In this document: positions 47,711-60,788 of the stretch, piece by piece | Layout of the letters: each line of letters begins with the position of its first letter | Position numbering within the stretch: position 1 is the stretch's first letter | Assembly (NCBI GenBank): GCA_944470555.2 | Contig: OX104128.1 | Coordinates: 40,531,920 to 40,595,919, forward strand | Reading direction: 5' to 3' | DNA from: Heterobilharzia americana | Lineage: Eukaryota; Platyhelminthes; Trematoda; Strigeidida; Schistosomatidae | Length of the DNA: 64,000 bases | Notes under the pieces: generated by a model | Database searches by the model: none | What the model was told of the DNA's origin: nothing | Seen by the model: the letters and a program-made list of their open reading frames with translations, nothing else | Translations under genes and position numbers: made by a program

Positions 47711-49933
47711 CATCGGAAAATAGCACTAAAAGATTACTGTCTATAGAAATATCAAACATTTTAGACATGACTTAAACATTTCATACACCAAACAAGCTGA
47801 TCTTCAATATTGTTAGTACACTTTAACGATTACTGATTATCGATAACTGATGTTGAATATCTTTAGTGTTTAGCCAAATCTTTTTAGCCAGCAGTGTGAA
47901 AATATCCTTAAGTCAAGTCATCTTGTAGAAAAGAACATAGGTCTTAAAGAAATTTCAAAGGATTCAGTTGAATGGTTTACTAGAAGGAAAATTTTTGGCA
48001 TTATTTAAAGTGATAACTGTTTTCTAATAGTCAGATTCATGGAAGAGCTGATCTGATAGTCTTAACTCTAACGATATGCCATTATGACCGCAGTTGTAAG
48101 TAGGATCTTACATTGCAGTAGGACACCAACAATGGCTTTTATGTTTTAACAGCCTGCCACTGTACTAGTGTAGCTACAAGACATTGTTGCTAACTAGACA
48201 TCCTTATAATAATAATTTACCGGCCACAACTTTTTCACTGAATTTACCGTGTTAATACAGTGACTACCTATTCGTAGTCACAACGGCTTCAGTAAAATAT
48301 AATCGTATGAAGACACGATTAAACGAAGTCACTAACTTTTTTGTCCTGCGGCAAGCGGGGATAATCGATACTCATTTGAAATCATACAAATAGGCAACTC
48401 ACTTTAGGTCTATGTACTCGATTATGCTTCACAACTGATGTATAAGAGATTATTATACTCTGCTGGTGCTCAGATTGTAATATGTTAATTGACTTTGAAC
48501 TTCTGATCTCTTCAACTAATTACTTTTCAACAGTTGTTTAGTTTAACTGAGCTACCATCAGTCCTATAGCTAGCTTAAAGTGCTCATACACAGTGGATCA
48601 AATCGGTAGTTAGCTAGATGATTTTTGCGCTATACAATAATAGCTGTTATCTTTTCTGATAAATAAGGTATGCTTAAGGGATAGTATGGCTGATATTATT
48701 TTATGTTGATTGCTAGTAAGTAGGAAACCTAAATCTACGGCTTTCTACTGACCGGCTTTCAGACCCTGACAACAAATTAAGTTGAACCTCAGTATCACGT
48801 CATTTGGTTATTCTAAACTTCATCACCAGATATGGAATATTACTGAACTATTAGAAGCTGATGGGTACACTTGATATCGTCAGATGGCTTATTCGTGCAA
48901 ATAGCATGATCCAAAAGTTCACACAGATGAAAATGAGTTCCAAATACTCACCTATCATATGGAAGGGAGATGAGTTACCTTTTAGCCCCTAACAACCTCA
49001 TCATAAATAATTCGTAATCATTTTTCATATTCTCATATGATATGGTGATGTGAACAAGATAGTTTATTAAGTACAACACTTTTCCTCAAGTAATAAGTAC
49101 GTGTACATATGCGGATTACGTTTAATAGATTCATTATTCACTTTAATGAAGTACTAGTTTTCATGCTGAAGTAAACGATCTAAAATAATTAGACGAAACG
49201 TATAAAAATGCAGTTGTACACCTGTGAAAAATAGTTGCAAAAAACAATTACTTCACTGAACTGCTGTTTTTCTAGAATGTAAAAAGGATATCATTTTCTT
49301 ATTTTTGCGAAGTTCCTATTTCGACCGCTTTACTGCTCGATGGTTATTCTACAAGCCTGACACATGATGTATCCAATGGATATTTCGTTGAGCTTTTCTT
49401 CGTTATCTTACTTTAAGTTAACTAAAATGTTAAACTGCTGGTTATTACTCAACTTTCCACTGGTTTTTGACTCAAGAACAGTAAACAGTCCCTAGTTAAT
49501 GCATACAAAGTGCCAACTTATCACCATATATGTTACATTCAACTCACTAATGAACTATTCCTAAAGTCATTTTTGTATATGTTTGTACAGACAACAAAGA
49601 AAAACTATACTGAACCTAATATTAGTGCTTAGCGATCCGTGTTGCTACGATTCACATATCCACAATGAGATTGGGGGAAAACATGGAAACGAAGCAGTAA
49701 TATAAGCAGAGATACATGACTAGGACGAAAGAAGACAAAAGTGAAGCAACTATTGCGAGGATCAAAGCGCGTGTGTTACTGTGATCAGTTTTAATCCGCA
49801 TTGCTTAGTTTTCTCAGCAATTTGTTTTCTTCATTCCTTGGACTACATTTTGGAAGGCTACAATTCTTTTCACAGATAAGGTTAACAATCAAAGACTTCA
49901 TGTTTTGATGTTGTACCCTGGTCTGGTTGCTTC
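47711..49933. other. No recognisable gene or repeat
   Basis: The 2.2-kb spacer between the two inverted RTE copies. No frame or repeat recognised. Confidence 0.5.
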
Positions 49934-50763
49934 TACTATTATTGTTATTTGTCCCTTGGGTTCCTAATGGAACATAGGGCTTCAGTAACACGTCTCCAAT
50001 TCGCTCTGTTCTCTGAAATCTTTTGAACCTGGCTCCACGATAGCCCACAACCTCTCATTTCTTCCTCACACAATCTTCTCCATGTCACCCTTGGACGCCC
50101 AACTAGTCGCTCCCATCTGGGTTCCATTCCAGGGCATGCCCTGACACATGACGTCCCCAGTCGGTCTTCTCAGTGTATGCCCAATCCATCTCCACTTCCT
50201 TCTACACATTCGTTCAGCGATAGCTTCTTGGTTGGTTCGTTGAAGGCCAGAGTCCCCTGTTGCTTATTCTTATTACTCTGCAATCCATCTGATCTTCAGT
50301 ATCTAGCCGGTGTAGGCAGTTGTTGATGAATGTCTGTAGTTTGTAGAAAATCTCTTTCGTAACGCGTCAAGTCTCTGAACCATACAGAAGCACTGACTTA
50401 CTTGACGTTGGTGTTGAAAATCCGGATCTCGTTGCACATGCTGAGTGCATTAGACCTTTACACTGTTTTCAGGCTAATGAACGCCTGTCTTGCTTTCCCA
50501 TCCTGGCTGACTTTGACATCCTCGTCTGTGCCGCCACCTGTAGTTGAGACTGTGCTTCCTAGATAGGTGAAAGAGGCTACTTCCTTCAAGTTTCTCCTGT
50601 TGATGGTGATTGGAGTTTGTTGGAGTTGTTGGTTGGGTATCTTCATCACCTCTGTCTTCTCTATATTCACCTGAAGTTCTGTCTTCGCTGCCCTTCCTCT
50701 TCTGCCAATTTGTTAGTTTTTGCCTGTAGATCATCGAGTTTGTGTGACATTAGACACAAGTCA

Positions 50764-51354
50764 TCACTGGCGAAATCCGGATCTTCTGTGTTCTTTTCCG
50801 CTGTCCAGGCAGCGTATCTCCCTCTTCTCGCTCCTCACAGTTTGTTGCATGAAACAGTCGACCACAATCAGGAATATCATGGGTGATAGTAGGCAACCTT
50901 GTTTCACTTTTGTCTTCACTTCAAAAGCATCACTGAGCTTCTCATTGTGAATTACTTGGCATGTGACATCTTCATATAGTTGTTGAATGAGGCGGATAAA
51001 GGTTTGCGGTATTCCGTAGTATTGGAGCAGTTTCCAAATTACCTCTCGGTTGACGCTGTCAAAGGCCTTCTCAAAGTCGACAAAGTTCAGGTGTAGAGTT
51101 AACTGCCATTCTATACTCTGTTCTATGATGATGAGAAGCGTTGCAGTTCGGTCCGCACATGATTTGTTTTTCCTGAATCCAGCGCATCCTTTAGTCTCTC
51201 CAGGATGATGCGACATAATATTTTGCTTGGGGTGGACAGGAGCGTGATTCCGCGCCAGTTCCTTCAAACACTGAGGTCTCCCTTTTTTGGGAGTTTGACA
51301 AGGTAACACTTCTTTCAGTCGCCAGGTACCATCCCTTCCTTTCAGACCTTCCAC
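50764..51354 (-). pseudogene. Reverse transcriptase domain of RTE copy 5 (partial frame)
   Basis: At 196 codons this is the longest uninterrupted frame in the window. Residues about 71-78 (ATLLIIIE), 92-100 (DFEKAFDSV, motif A) and 149-156 (KQGCLLSP, motif B) place it in the palm of a non-LTR RT of the RTE type. The frame breaks before motif C, which is found shortly after in another frame with an inserted codon. The start Met is not the real start, since the true polyprotein would begin with the endonuclease. RTE RT copies its own RNA at a nicked target; this copy is dead by frame breaks. Confidence 0.9.
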
Positions 51355-51803
51355 AACAGTGATGTAAGCATGTCCGCTGTTGTCTCTGCGTCCGCTCTCA
51401 GTGCTTCTGGTTGAAATTCCATCTAGTCCTGCTGCACAGCCGGATTTCAGGGACTTTATGGCGTTAAAGGACTTCTGCTTTTGTCGGATAGACTATGTTC
51501 ACTGGTAGTTCTGCCGTTGCTGGTGGTATATCTGGACGAAGTGCGTGTGGTGGTCGATTCAAGAGCTGTTTGAAGTGGTCAGACCATCGTTTCCTTTGTT
51601 TCTCTTCTTTGGTAACTACATTTCCGTCATCATCTTTCATTGGTTTCATCTGCGTTGATCTCTTCCCTCCCAGATATTAACCTGGTTATTTGATACAATG
51701 TTGTCAGGTCTCTGACTCTCTTACATGCAGCCTGCTATGCTTCACTTGCCAGTGTTTCGTAGAAGTGTCTGTTATCTTTCGCGCACTTTTCTTCACTTCT
51801 TCA

Positions 51804-52485
51804 TCCAGTGTTTTATACTTTGTACTCAGTTCCTCTTCTCGTTGTGCATCCTTACACTGGTTAGTCGTCTGCTTCACCATCTTCCTGTCCATCCTCTATC
51901 AGCTTCCAGGTATCAGTCGAGATCCATTCCTTGTCTTCTTTTGTCTTCCTTCCTAATACGGTTATACAGGTTTCTTTCTACACCTCTTTCAAACAGTTCC
52001 AGTGTTCTTGTACACAGGTTCCTTCAGAGGTGCCACTTCATTTTTTCCCTTTTTTACTGAAGGCTGACGTGAAGATTTCCTTTGTAGTTTCGTCCTTCAG
52101 TTTTCGAGTTTTGTACTTGAACTATGGTTTACCACCAGCTTCTTTGAAGGCTTTTCACTTGATTTGGAAGGTTCCTTGAACTACATAGTGGTGTGACTCT
52201 ACATCTGCTCCTCTTCTTCATCTGACCTTGTGTCAAGTAGGCTGCGTCTCCACTTTCTTCAGATTGAGATGAAATCGATCTGATTTTTAGTGTGTCTGGT
52301 GAAGTTCATATCGCTTTGTGAATATTCCTGTGTTTGTACACACTGCATCCAATCACCAAATTATTGAAGGTGTAGAAGTCTGCGAACAATTCTCCGTTCT
52401 CAACCATTTCACCGAGTGCTTCTCAACCCATGATGGATGAGTTCTCTCCACGTGTTGTTCGCTTTCAGTTTCACATTCGTGTTAC
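51804..52485 (-). repeat. 682-bp inverted tract, right arm
   Basis: Pairs base for base with 46542-47223 on the opposite strand; flanking differences at 51803 and 52486. Confidence 0.85.
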
Positions 52486-52778
52486 TTCACCCATTAGAAT
52501 TTTGATGTCGTCATCTGGGTGGGATCTTGTCTATAAGTGATTGCAGGTGTCTGTAGAATTCCTACTTCTTCTTTTTATCTGCTTTCTTTTTAGGTGTGTA
52601 ACATTGTATGATTGTAACTTACCTTCCTTTGTTTTTTGTATTTTATTTTTGCTTTGAAGTTTCTTTGGCGGTTGGATTGGTTTTGTTGGGTAGGATTGCT
52701 AGCCCTATGCCTGACCCTCCCTCTTTATCCGGGTTTAGGACTGGCTAGTAACTAGTGAACTAGTTACCTAGGCGAGGT

Positions 52779-52929
52779 TCTATATATTTTAGGTTATGAC
52801 GCGATATTACGTAACACAAGGCACGATCTTATTAGTTTTTGTAGTGAACAGTAAGTTTTGTCATCCAGTAAAAGGAGACAGATAAAGATGTAATAAAATA
52901 TACAAATAAATACGTTTATAAATACAGAA
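52779..52929. other. Junction between RTE copy 5 and the PLE fragment
   Basis: AT-rich; I cannot assign it to either element. Confidence 0.4.
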
Positions 52930-54475
52930 TAAAAATAAAATGAGATGCAGAGTGCCAGTTTAAGGGGATGGTAAGGAGAGTGTTTAAACATATTTCTTTT
53001 GAATACACAATTAGGGTTTGAAGCTGCAAACTGCCAAACCTTCAGTTGCACATAAGGGTTTAATCGTCATTCTTTTTGAACGGTTCGGTCAAGCGTAGTA
53101 GTTAAATTTGAACGAGGTTTCTATAGGAGTCCTTTGCCCTGTGTTTACATGGTGTTCAACGATAGAGAAGTTCCTGTGCTCATCTCTCAGCAGCCAAGCT
53201 GAACAATGTTTGCGAGCGCATTTTTCTAGCAGGCATTTATAAAGGCCTAGCGTCATGAGCTTGATAGGACCAAGTGAAGTTTTAAGTATACATCTATGAG
53301 GCCCAATTAGTCTTCTCAACTTTCATTTACTACCCAACTGGCTGTTAAGACGAGAAAGCGTTTCGTAGTTTTGCAGCATAGAACCTTCTACTGAAGGAGT
53401 TTGATAGGCGTTGCTGAAGATTTTTCGCTGCCAATTTATCCCTGAAACAAAAGTTCACTCAAACTATTTCCTTCAGAGATAAATGAATCTGCATCATAGT
53501 CTTAGATTCCTCGCAATTTTATCGAACAATACTTATGGGAAAGTTTCTAGTTTTTGAATAAATGCGCCATCACTGCATCACTTTCTTGTTCTTAATCAGA
53601 GTGAGCACACAAGAGTTCTCTTCCCACTAAAAAGTAACCAACCCTGTTCCAAGTAAGGTTACTACGAATGGACCTTAGAATGAAATTTTCAGGCCTCCAT
53701 CAGAGTTTGACACCGAAAAAACGAAAAATCAAGTTTGCTTCAGCTTCGAGTGTAAATTTATTTGAAGACTGGCTTTCTTTGAAAGTTTGAAAGAGGCGTT
53801 TCAGGTCCATGCTGTCATCACACATAGCGAAGGTATCCTTGATACATCTTTTGAATACATGGAGTTCATCGATTGTTGGAAGCGATTCACTACTCTCAAG
53901 GCAAGTTACGAAGCCGTCACCAAGTAGAAGTCCAGGAGGCGATCTTATTGCTACATCTTCAACTTGTCTGTAAATTTAGCTATTAAATCTGAAGTGAACG
54001 TTAATGTACGCTTTAGGAGTTCTTCGGATAGTTTGGCAAGGTAACACTTAGATTCCTGGATTGGACGAAAAATCGCAGGTAACAGATTGTTTGCGTCAAC
54101 GGTACTTTCGTGAACAAGAATACGATAACCAATGACATCATTATTATCCTTGACTCACTAACCTCGAGTGTGTCAGAAACGCTGTTTCAAGAGCTGTTTT
54201 TTACAGGTTAAAAAACTTATATGAGGCATTTTACAGTTGTGTTATACGAAGAGTTTTTGATGGAGAAGGTAACCATTTCAGTGCACGTTTGGTGGACCAT
54301 AAAAACGTGGGGTGGTAGTGCTAGAATGGCAAAGTTGTTCTTTGAGATGACTGTTAAGGATCTATTTGTCTTTCATTTTCTTCAGGCGTTTATAGAGTTT
54401 CTTTTCTGTCTTGTCAGTTAAGTCTTTCTGATTTACTGGTTCAGAGAATTTTTTTCCATACGATAAAGTAAGCGA
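52930..54475 (-). mobile_element. Penelope-like element, RT and GIY-YIG, decayed
   Basis: Minus strand, in order. Near 54380: LTDKTEKKLYKRLKKMKDK. Near 54310: TTPRFYGPPNVH, the PLE RT signature TPRFYGLPKVHK slightly altered. Near 53940: SPPGLLLGDGFVTCLES (RT motif B region). Near 53860: HVFKRCIKDTFAMCDDSMDLKRLF, where the catalytic YVDDT has become CIKDT. Near 53680: RSIRSNLTWNRVGYF. Then the GIY-YIG domain (53319-53089): WLLRDEHRNFSIVEHHVNTG and TPIETSFKFNYY. It ends near 52940 with NPNCVFKRNMFKHSP. Many frameshifts. It is the only PLE in the window with an identifiable RT. Confidence 0.85.
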
Positions 54476-55689
54476 AATCTTTTCAAGGTAATCTCAGTTA
54501 TTCTTTAAGACTATCTCTGTGCTTTTGAGGAGGCAAAGTTGACTCAGATGTGCATAACTATGCTTAATACATTCAATTATTCAGTGTTCCTGAATCAGAG
54601 TCACTCTTTTTCACCAACTTATTCTCCACAGAGTTGTGTAAATATTAAAAAGTGAATAACATCCGTTTTGAGCTTCCTGTATTAGTTTTTATATTTGATG
54701 AAAATCCATCTTGCGTCCCTTTATACATAAGAGAGATATAATTTGGCGAAATAATTGTTCAGGTAGGTCTAAAAAATTGCTGTGCCAGCCTACAGGATTC
54801 ACCTAACTACTCAGTAGCACAAAACAAACTTTGAAATTCGAAAACTTCTATTTCAGTGATTAACAACCGTAAACGTTAATTTCTTCTTTTTACCTCTTTC
54901 AGTAACTGGCGTTAATTCGTAGAGCCACCCACCTGTTCAGTACTTCGATATAGCTGGAGTTATAATTTGCTTGGAAAGTGGAATAATCGATGCACTAACC
55001 ACACAGTAAACTTGTAATCGCTAAAATTGATGACTTATCACTGATAAATCTGTGTCGAAGCAAAAAGTCACAGTATTATTTCTTTACAACTCTGTTTCAC
55101 CCACTTTGTTCGAAGTCAGATGAAATCAGGCGATAGAACACTGTAATCTAACCTTCGCCTAAGATTCTTTTGACTACGCAGGATAGAAAACGTAGAAATC
55201 TACTTTATTTAGATGTTATTTATTGTCAAAAGCTAAAAGCTCATTTGACTTAAACCTTTATGCAGTATGAAGAGGAAAGAAAGCTTTCCTCTCAGTCTTT
55301 ATATGAAGGGGAAAATATTTTGACAACTTCGGGAATATCTCTGTTGTTGTTGTCATTAATGACTTTGATGATCATGATAAAGATATTGATGTGTTTAATA
55401 AACAAGAGAACGATTCTACATAGATAAGACAGTCATTTCAGTAAGGAAACGGCATTCTCTGTTCAAGTAAGTAACTTTTAAACAAAGGCAGGAAAATGAA
55501 ACTGGGATTTAACTTTCTCTACATAAGAAGTTAGGTAAAAAGATACAAAAAGTAAGTCAAGTGCGTATTTATTCCATTATTTCCTTTAATCTTTTCATCT
55601 ATCTACCTTTACTTTAGTTCAAACACAGTTATTCTGCATTCGGTAATCATTTCGCCCTGTCTGTGGAAGAAAGTTTTGGCATTCAGCTC
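54476..55689. other. No recognisable gene or repeat
   Basis: Nothing recognised. Confidence 0.5.
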
Positions 55690-56000
55690 AACTAATAAAC
55701 AAATTGATGAATGTATCTAACCTGTTTGTCTTTGTGTCCATCTTCTCACCCCATCAAGGTGTGTTTATCATTCGGCCCAACTACCGATTCAGTCTTCAAG
55801 TTCGATTGCCATCCCCCTGTTTCTGATTTGAGTTATACGTACTTAGGCCTTTCCACCCGTTCGTCATTTGTCACCTCCATTTTGAAAGTCCTAAAGATGT
55901 TATTCATCATAAAATGGCATCACTTGGAGGGGCAGTGAAAAAGTAGAAGCACTGGACAACTTTTTCGTCCAAGCACGGGACTTTTCCAGCGCATTACCCT
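55690..56000 (+). mobile_element. Non-LTR reverse transcriptase scrap
   Basis: The 75-codon frame at 55711-55938 has SHPIKVCLSFGPT...FDCHPPVSDLSYTYLGL, matching the S-P-x-K-C...L-F...YLGL pattern that follows motif C in non-LTR RTs. Just after it, NFFVQARDFSSALPSNLQSE in another frame may be a continuation. No ends or tail are visible. It differs from the RTE copies, whose equivalent reads FTYLGSTVSTTGGG. Confidence 0.5.
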
Positions 56001-59000
56001 CGAACCTTCAAAGTGAACTACCTTTCAGTTTTATTGGTTGTCTTTACCTTTCCAATTAGCTTTGATCATGAACTAGTCTTACCGATTTAGCCAAATTGCT
56101 GAACCTGATCAGTCGTCTGCTAACCACGCAGACAGTAAAAGATGAAATGCATTGGTGCTGGCAAACCAACCGAGGTGACAAGGGATTTGGTATTAGTCAA
56201 GTGATGAGTGTGAAATGCGATCAGCCTTAGTAGGATAACCCAGGTTGGGCACTAGCTACCGTTTCTGCTAAGGTAAGGGTAGATACCTAAGACTTTGCAA
56301 ACTTCTTTGCTAGTAGGAGTGCATGGCTCTTTGTGTACTCCGTTTTCACACATATGTAACTAATTAGAAGTCGGTTCATTGGTAGGTGACGCTTAGCTGA
56401 CCTAGGAACGGATATGGCTTGTAAACCCTCAGTAGTGATAAACATTTTCAGGTGAATGAATCCAAGATATGTATTATGGCCTGTCAGTTAGAGATTGCCG
56501 TCTTCCAGAAGTGTTATTTTTGCTAAATTTCAGACTCAACACCCAATGCCTTCTAAATCGATGTGTTATGCTGTAATCTTATGAATTATGACGTCAATTT
56601 CCGTTACAATAGTTATATTTTGAAGCTTCCGGCTATAATGTTTTGTTGCCCATTCGTTTGAACCAAATTAATCAGTCAAAGTTTCTGCATGAGATATTTG
56701 TGCAGATCTCTCGGTATCACCTCAGTTTTGTCATGATAGTAACAATGAATAGTGGTACATTCAATGGACAAGACCCAAACAAGACCAAACAACTATATTA
56801 CATCCAACTTGTAGCCATTTTCAAGCAGATGATCACACATGAATTTGAAGACAATATTGAGACATTTATTTAAAGATTCCAAATCGAATCTGAGGTAGAT
56901 GAGTTTGGTGCACTAAAATGAACAAGGGCGGGTTACAAATTATAATATTAGAGTGTAACTTACCTTTCATTTAGAAATAAAGTAAACATATCTTTTTCAT
57001 TCAGCTACTTATGTGTAAAGCAATTTTACGTGGTAAGCTATTCAACTTCACATCAAACCAGTTTACGAGCGGCTTCTTCAGAAAAATGGGATTTTATACC
57101 GTGGGACAACTGAACTACCAGAGTGAAGGCTCATATTCTGAGGAAGGTTCTAAGTTCCGACAATTTTTATCGCAGTTGATTCATTGTTCAACAGTAATTA
57201 ACCCTTAAGTCTTAGTTCAGGAGTTATGTTGTCATTTCTTGTAGTATGTTTTTCGGCTTTCGGTTTCATTCGTATCAACACTCAGAATGGATTTTATTAA
57301 CTAATCAACATTTTGAATATACTTTACCCTCACTAATCAATTCAAGATAGTGATTTACTTTTGAGATGTCCGGAGAAATTCTATCCATCCCAGTAATGTG
57401 AGCGAGAAAGGATAAGAAGTAATTCAAGACATAACTCAGAATTATGGAGTTGTCTTAGGTGACTTTTCAGCAAACTTAATGTTTTTATTTTTATTACTTC
57501 ATTTAGATGTTACAGATTGTTCAAATAATAAACAGAAGATGATCGCTCATTTGTTGCAAACTTCGTGAAACTTTAAAGAATAAAATACGCATTGCTGACT
57601 TCAACAGATACAACTATCCACTTCATCTGTTTATCAATAACAGTTTTGCTTTCTAACTACATTAATTAAACCTCATCTGTTTGGTGAATTTTTGATTATA
57701 AACGAGTAAGGGCTGAACTAAAAACGAATGTCTTTATTTTCTCGATTATGTTTGATGACTGGTAATGAGTGATTTATCAGTTTGGCGGCTTATTTTGTGA
57801 ATCATATTTCAGTAATCTAAGTTTTACACCAATTGTCAACAGCAGTGGACGATTGTAAAACTAACCTTAACAACAATATAATCACGGAGATGAGGCTTAA
57901 AAGTCATGTTTAACAACAATATAACGAGTAAGACACTATTTTACACCTGTTATGTTTTTCAATTGATTATCATTATTGCTCAGAAGAATAATTCTTTCTC
58001 CTAGAAGCCTTCCTGTCTATTGTGGTTTATCCATCTATCAAACTTATCTTGATCAAATGTCTACCGTATCAAGCAACATACGTACCAAGTAACACCTTCT
58101 CAATAAACTTCTGTTAATCCTTATCTCATTGATATTTACCTATCTTTCATAGAACATTGATACTGAAGATCTACTAATCCTTACTTTTGTATTTATGATC
58201 CTTCTATGATTATTTTGTTACTTCCTTTTCACTTTTTTATCAAACTGTTTACGTTTATCAAGGCACATGGCGAACCGGGGGAAATAGTTGAAGATATGCC
58301 AAATAAAAGTTATTTATATCACGTGGGAACTAACATTTACTCATGCGTATATACGTTATCATCTTTTAATCAATTATGCAAAGTCACCAACAATAACAAT
58401 GATAATAATATTCCAATTAAATTTCTTCCTTTGTTCGATAATACAAAATAATAAAAGTTTTATAAATAAGAATCCTAACCATATTTACGACCATATACAA
58501 GTGAGTTTTAATATAATCCCAGCGTGTTTAGAAAATCGAAAATAGGACTTTTCTGAACATTTCGTTGTGTATGCCAGAGCTTCTTCAGCAGAATATATTC
58601 TGCTTACGTACTTAGATATTGATTAAACCTGAATAGATGATTCAACTTCTTCCAGGACATTCGTAACAACTATGGCACGGATGTTTATAACGTAAATACG
58701 ACTGCCTGAATTTAAAGTATTTAGTCCTGTTTACAAGCGTAAACAGTATCGTGAGGAGATGAAGCTTGTCTGAAGTATGTAGTGCATTTGATTACACACG
58801 AACATTTCAAGTTATCTGGATAAAAACCTCAAAAAGATCAATTTATTAAGTAGACAGGGTAGGAATAGGTAGGATGATAAGCTCAGAGTAACAAAATAAT
58901 CTGAAGTACACTAACCAGGTTGGAAATGAAACGAATGCTTACAGAAGACTTCAGATCATGTTTGCACTATATCATGGAAAGAAATCACCAGATTCCATTT

Positions 59001-60750
59001 TAATAGATGAATAGTAACATAATTCCCGTGAGATAAGATGATTATAGATTGTTGTTGATATGCACAGCCGAGGAACCTAACAAAAGGATTAAAGGATTAT
59101 CCGATGCTGCTAAGTTTTCATAGATTTATATGCGATATTCATCTGCTATGAAAACGTCCATGAAAGGAATCATTTTTTGCAAGCTTCAAAACAAAATATC
59201 TTATTGTCACTTAAATACGATTGGCGGAAATTTAGGCAAATATTTTTATGTCTTAAATAAATCTTCAGTATTAATGATGTAAATGTTACAATTACCATAG
59301 GGATTCCTGACCTATGTCTCATGAACATAATCCACAGTCATTTTTTTATGACACTACAATTGTACATTCAACAAAGTCAGTAGAATGGAGATTGGTACAT
59401 GGATTGTTTAGCAGAATGAGATCAATGTGTATGTTGGGTCCTAAGTGTTCAGTGAGCATTGAAATCTGTCAGTAAGATCCACAAATTAGCCCCATTGATC
59501 CACAATCAAGTATATTATGATTTGTAAGATGTTGTATTTATTTCCTTGAATACTTGGATTCATCTGACACAAAAACCGTGTCCAGAGAGTTTTTAAACAT
59601 CATCATGTAACGATAACATTTCCTCTGCAATTTACCCACTTTCTCTAAAACCATAAGACCTCATATTTGACCTCTATCATTGTTACTGAAGACACTACTA
59701 GCCCCTTGTCTTTTCCGTTTAAGTTACCTTGTACAACATGAAATAATTAATTCACCTTAAATTTGATTTTTATTCACTACTAAACTTAATAACAGAACTG
59801 TGTTTTATTCAATGAGATTTTATCATTTTAGCACCCATGAAACATTTTGATGTTTGTATCTTTCCTTTGTGAAGCGCAAATGTCAGTATTGCATTATTGG
59901 AAGTAGTAACCAGTAATTAATTTTTCTAGGACGACAATTGACCTATAAGCTATCAATTCCTGCCAAGATTTCAAATACATGAAGGCTGATGGGCAGTAAC
60001 AAGCAGGAAATATCAGTTTTCGTCTTCTTATCAATCATAGATAAAGATCTTAAATCAAATGTGTAGCCTACCAGACAAGCGAGCTGTCTAACCAGGTCGA
60101 CAGGCAACAAAAATGATCAGTTGATCGGTTCAGTCAGTATTCAAGACTTGATAGGAGGATAAAGATTGTGAGTTATTGAAGCGAACTGATGAACAGTAGC
60201 TCACAAGAAACCTTCTGCTCTCCGATGTATAAGAAAACACACCATCTGAGAAATATTATGAGACAACGTTTTTGACATAAGCAACAGCTCGGCACTGCAG
60301 TAAACCTTCGCCATGATTTGGACAAGTGTTTAGGCATGTGTGTGAACATTGAAAAATGTTTATACACATACTGCGTTTGTTTAACTTGCCTGTCTCTAAC
60401 ATCTCAACCTCACAATAAAGTTTTTTGCTATGCACGTCAAATCAACTAAGCCTATTTCCAAAAACTAATGATTAGTCCTGGTCTATATTCTTTCCAAAAT
60501 ATTTGGAACGAAAACTATTAACAGTTGCTTAATAAAACTGATCGGCCTTGACTTTATGCGGTTTTTCTTATATAAATAAGAATTCTATGAACAACAATTT
60601 TTCTGAGTGAATATCTCGAATAACTTAATTGTCTATGAAATCACAAGCCATAATATCACAAAATGCTAGGCTAAACTTATCCAAATGTGCACTGAACAGT
60701 TGTTCTTCGAGTCGTTCAATCACTGATAATGAAATCTACTTCCTATTAAA
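56001..60750. other. No recognisable gene or repeat
   Basis: About 4.7 kb. The frames at 56643 (76 codons), 57011 (65) and 58206/58288 (81 and 85, overlapping in different frames) have no motif, membrane pattern or match that I recognise. An exon of a host gene cannot be excluded. Confidence 0.45.
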
Positions 60751-60788
60751 TATATACATATATATATATATATACATGTACATATATT
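60751..60788. repeat. (AT)n-rich microsatellite
   Basis: TATATACATATATATATATA and similar units with AC interruptions. Confidence 0.9.

Larger units (their letters stand above)
49934..52778 (-). mobile_element. RTE-like retrotransposon, copy 5, nearly full length
   Basis: Reads from the 5' end near 52778 (AACTAGTTCACTAGTTACTA) to the 3' end near 49934 (GGAACCCAAGGGACAAATAA, then a short AAT tail). At 2.85 kb it is the longest copy. It lacks about 0.4 kb of the endonuclease N-terminus (junction near 52620) that copy 4 retains. The RT has motif A FVDFEKAFDSVN (51081-51046), motif B KQGCLLSP (50910-50883), and a motif C that reads DFASDDLCL, with one extra codon inside F-A-D-D. The C-terminal part includes ASFTYLGSTVSTTGGGTDED and a WRRLC...RGCGLSWSQVQKI segment. 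Stops and frameshifts interrupt the frame. Confidence 0.93.

Noticed and set aside
49185..49210. GACGAAACG resembling a hammerhead 3' box
   Set aside because: No CUGANGA box or stem II partner upstream.
51725..52179. Plus-strand frames of 82 and 111 codons that recur almost exactly at 46848-47377 minus
   Set aside because: They are antisense frames of the identical inverted tract in RTE copies 4 and 5. The repeat explains the match; they are not a conserved gene.
56643..57208. Two consecutive short plus frames considered as exons of a host gene
   Set aside because: No domain, codon pattern or splice evidence could be supported by reading alone.
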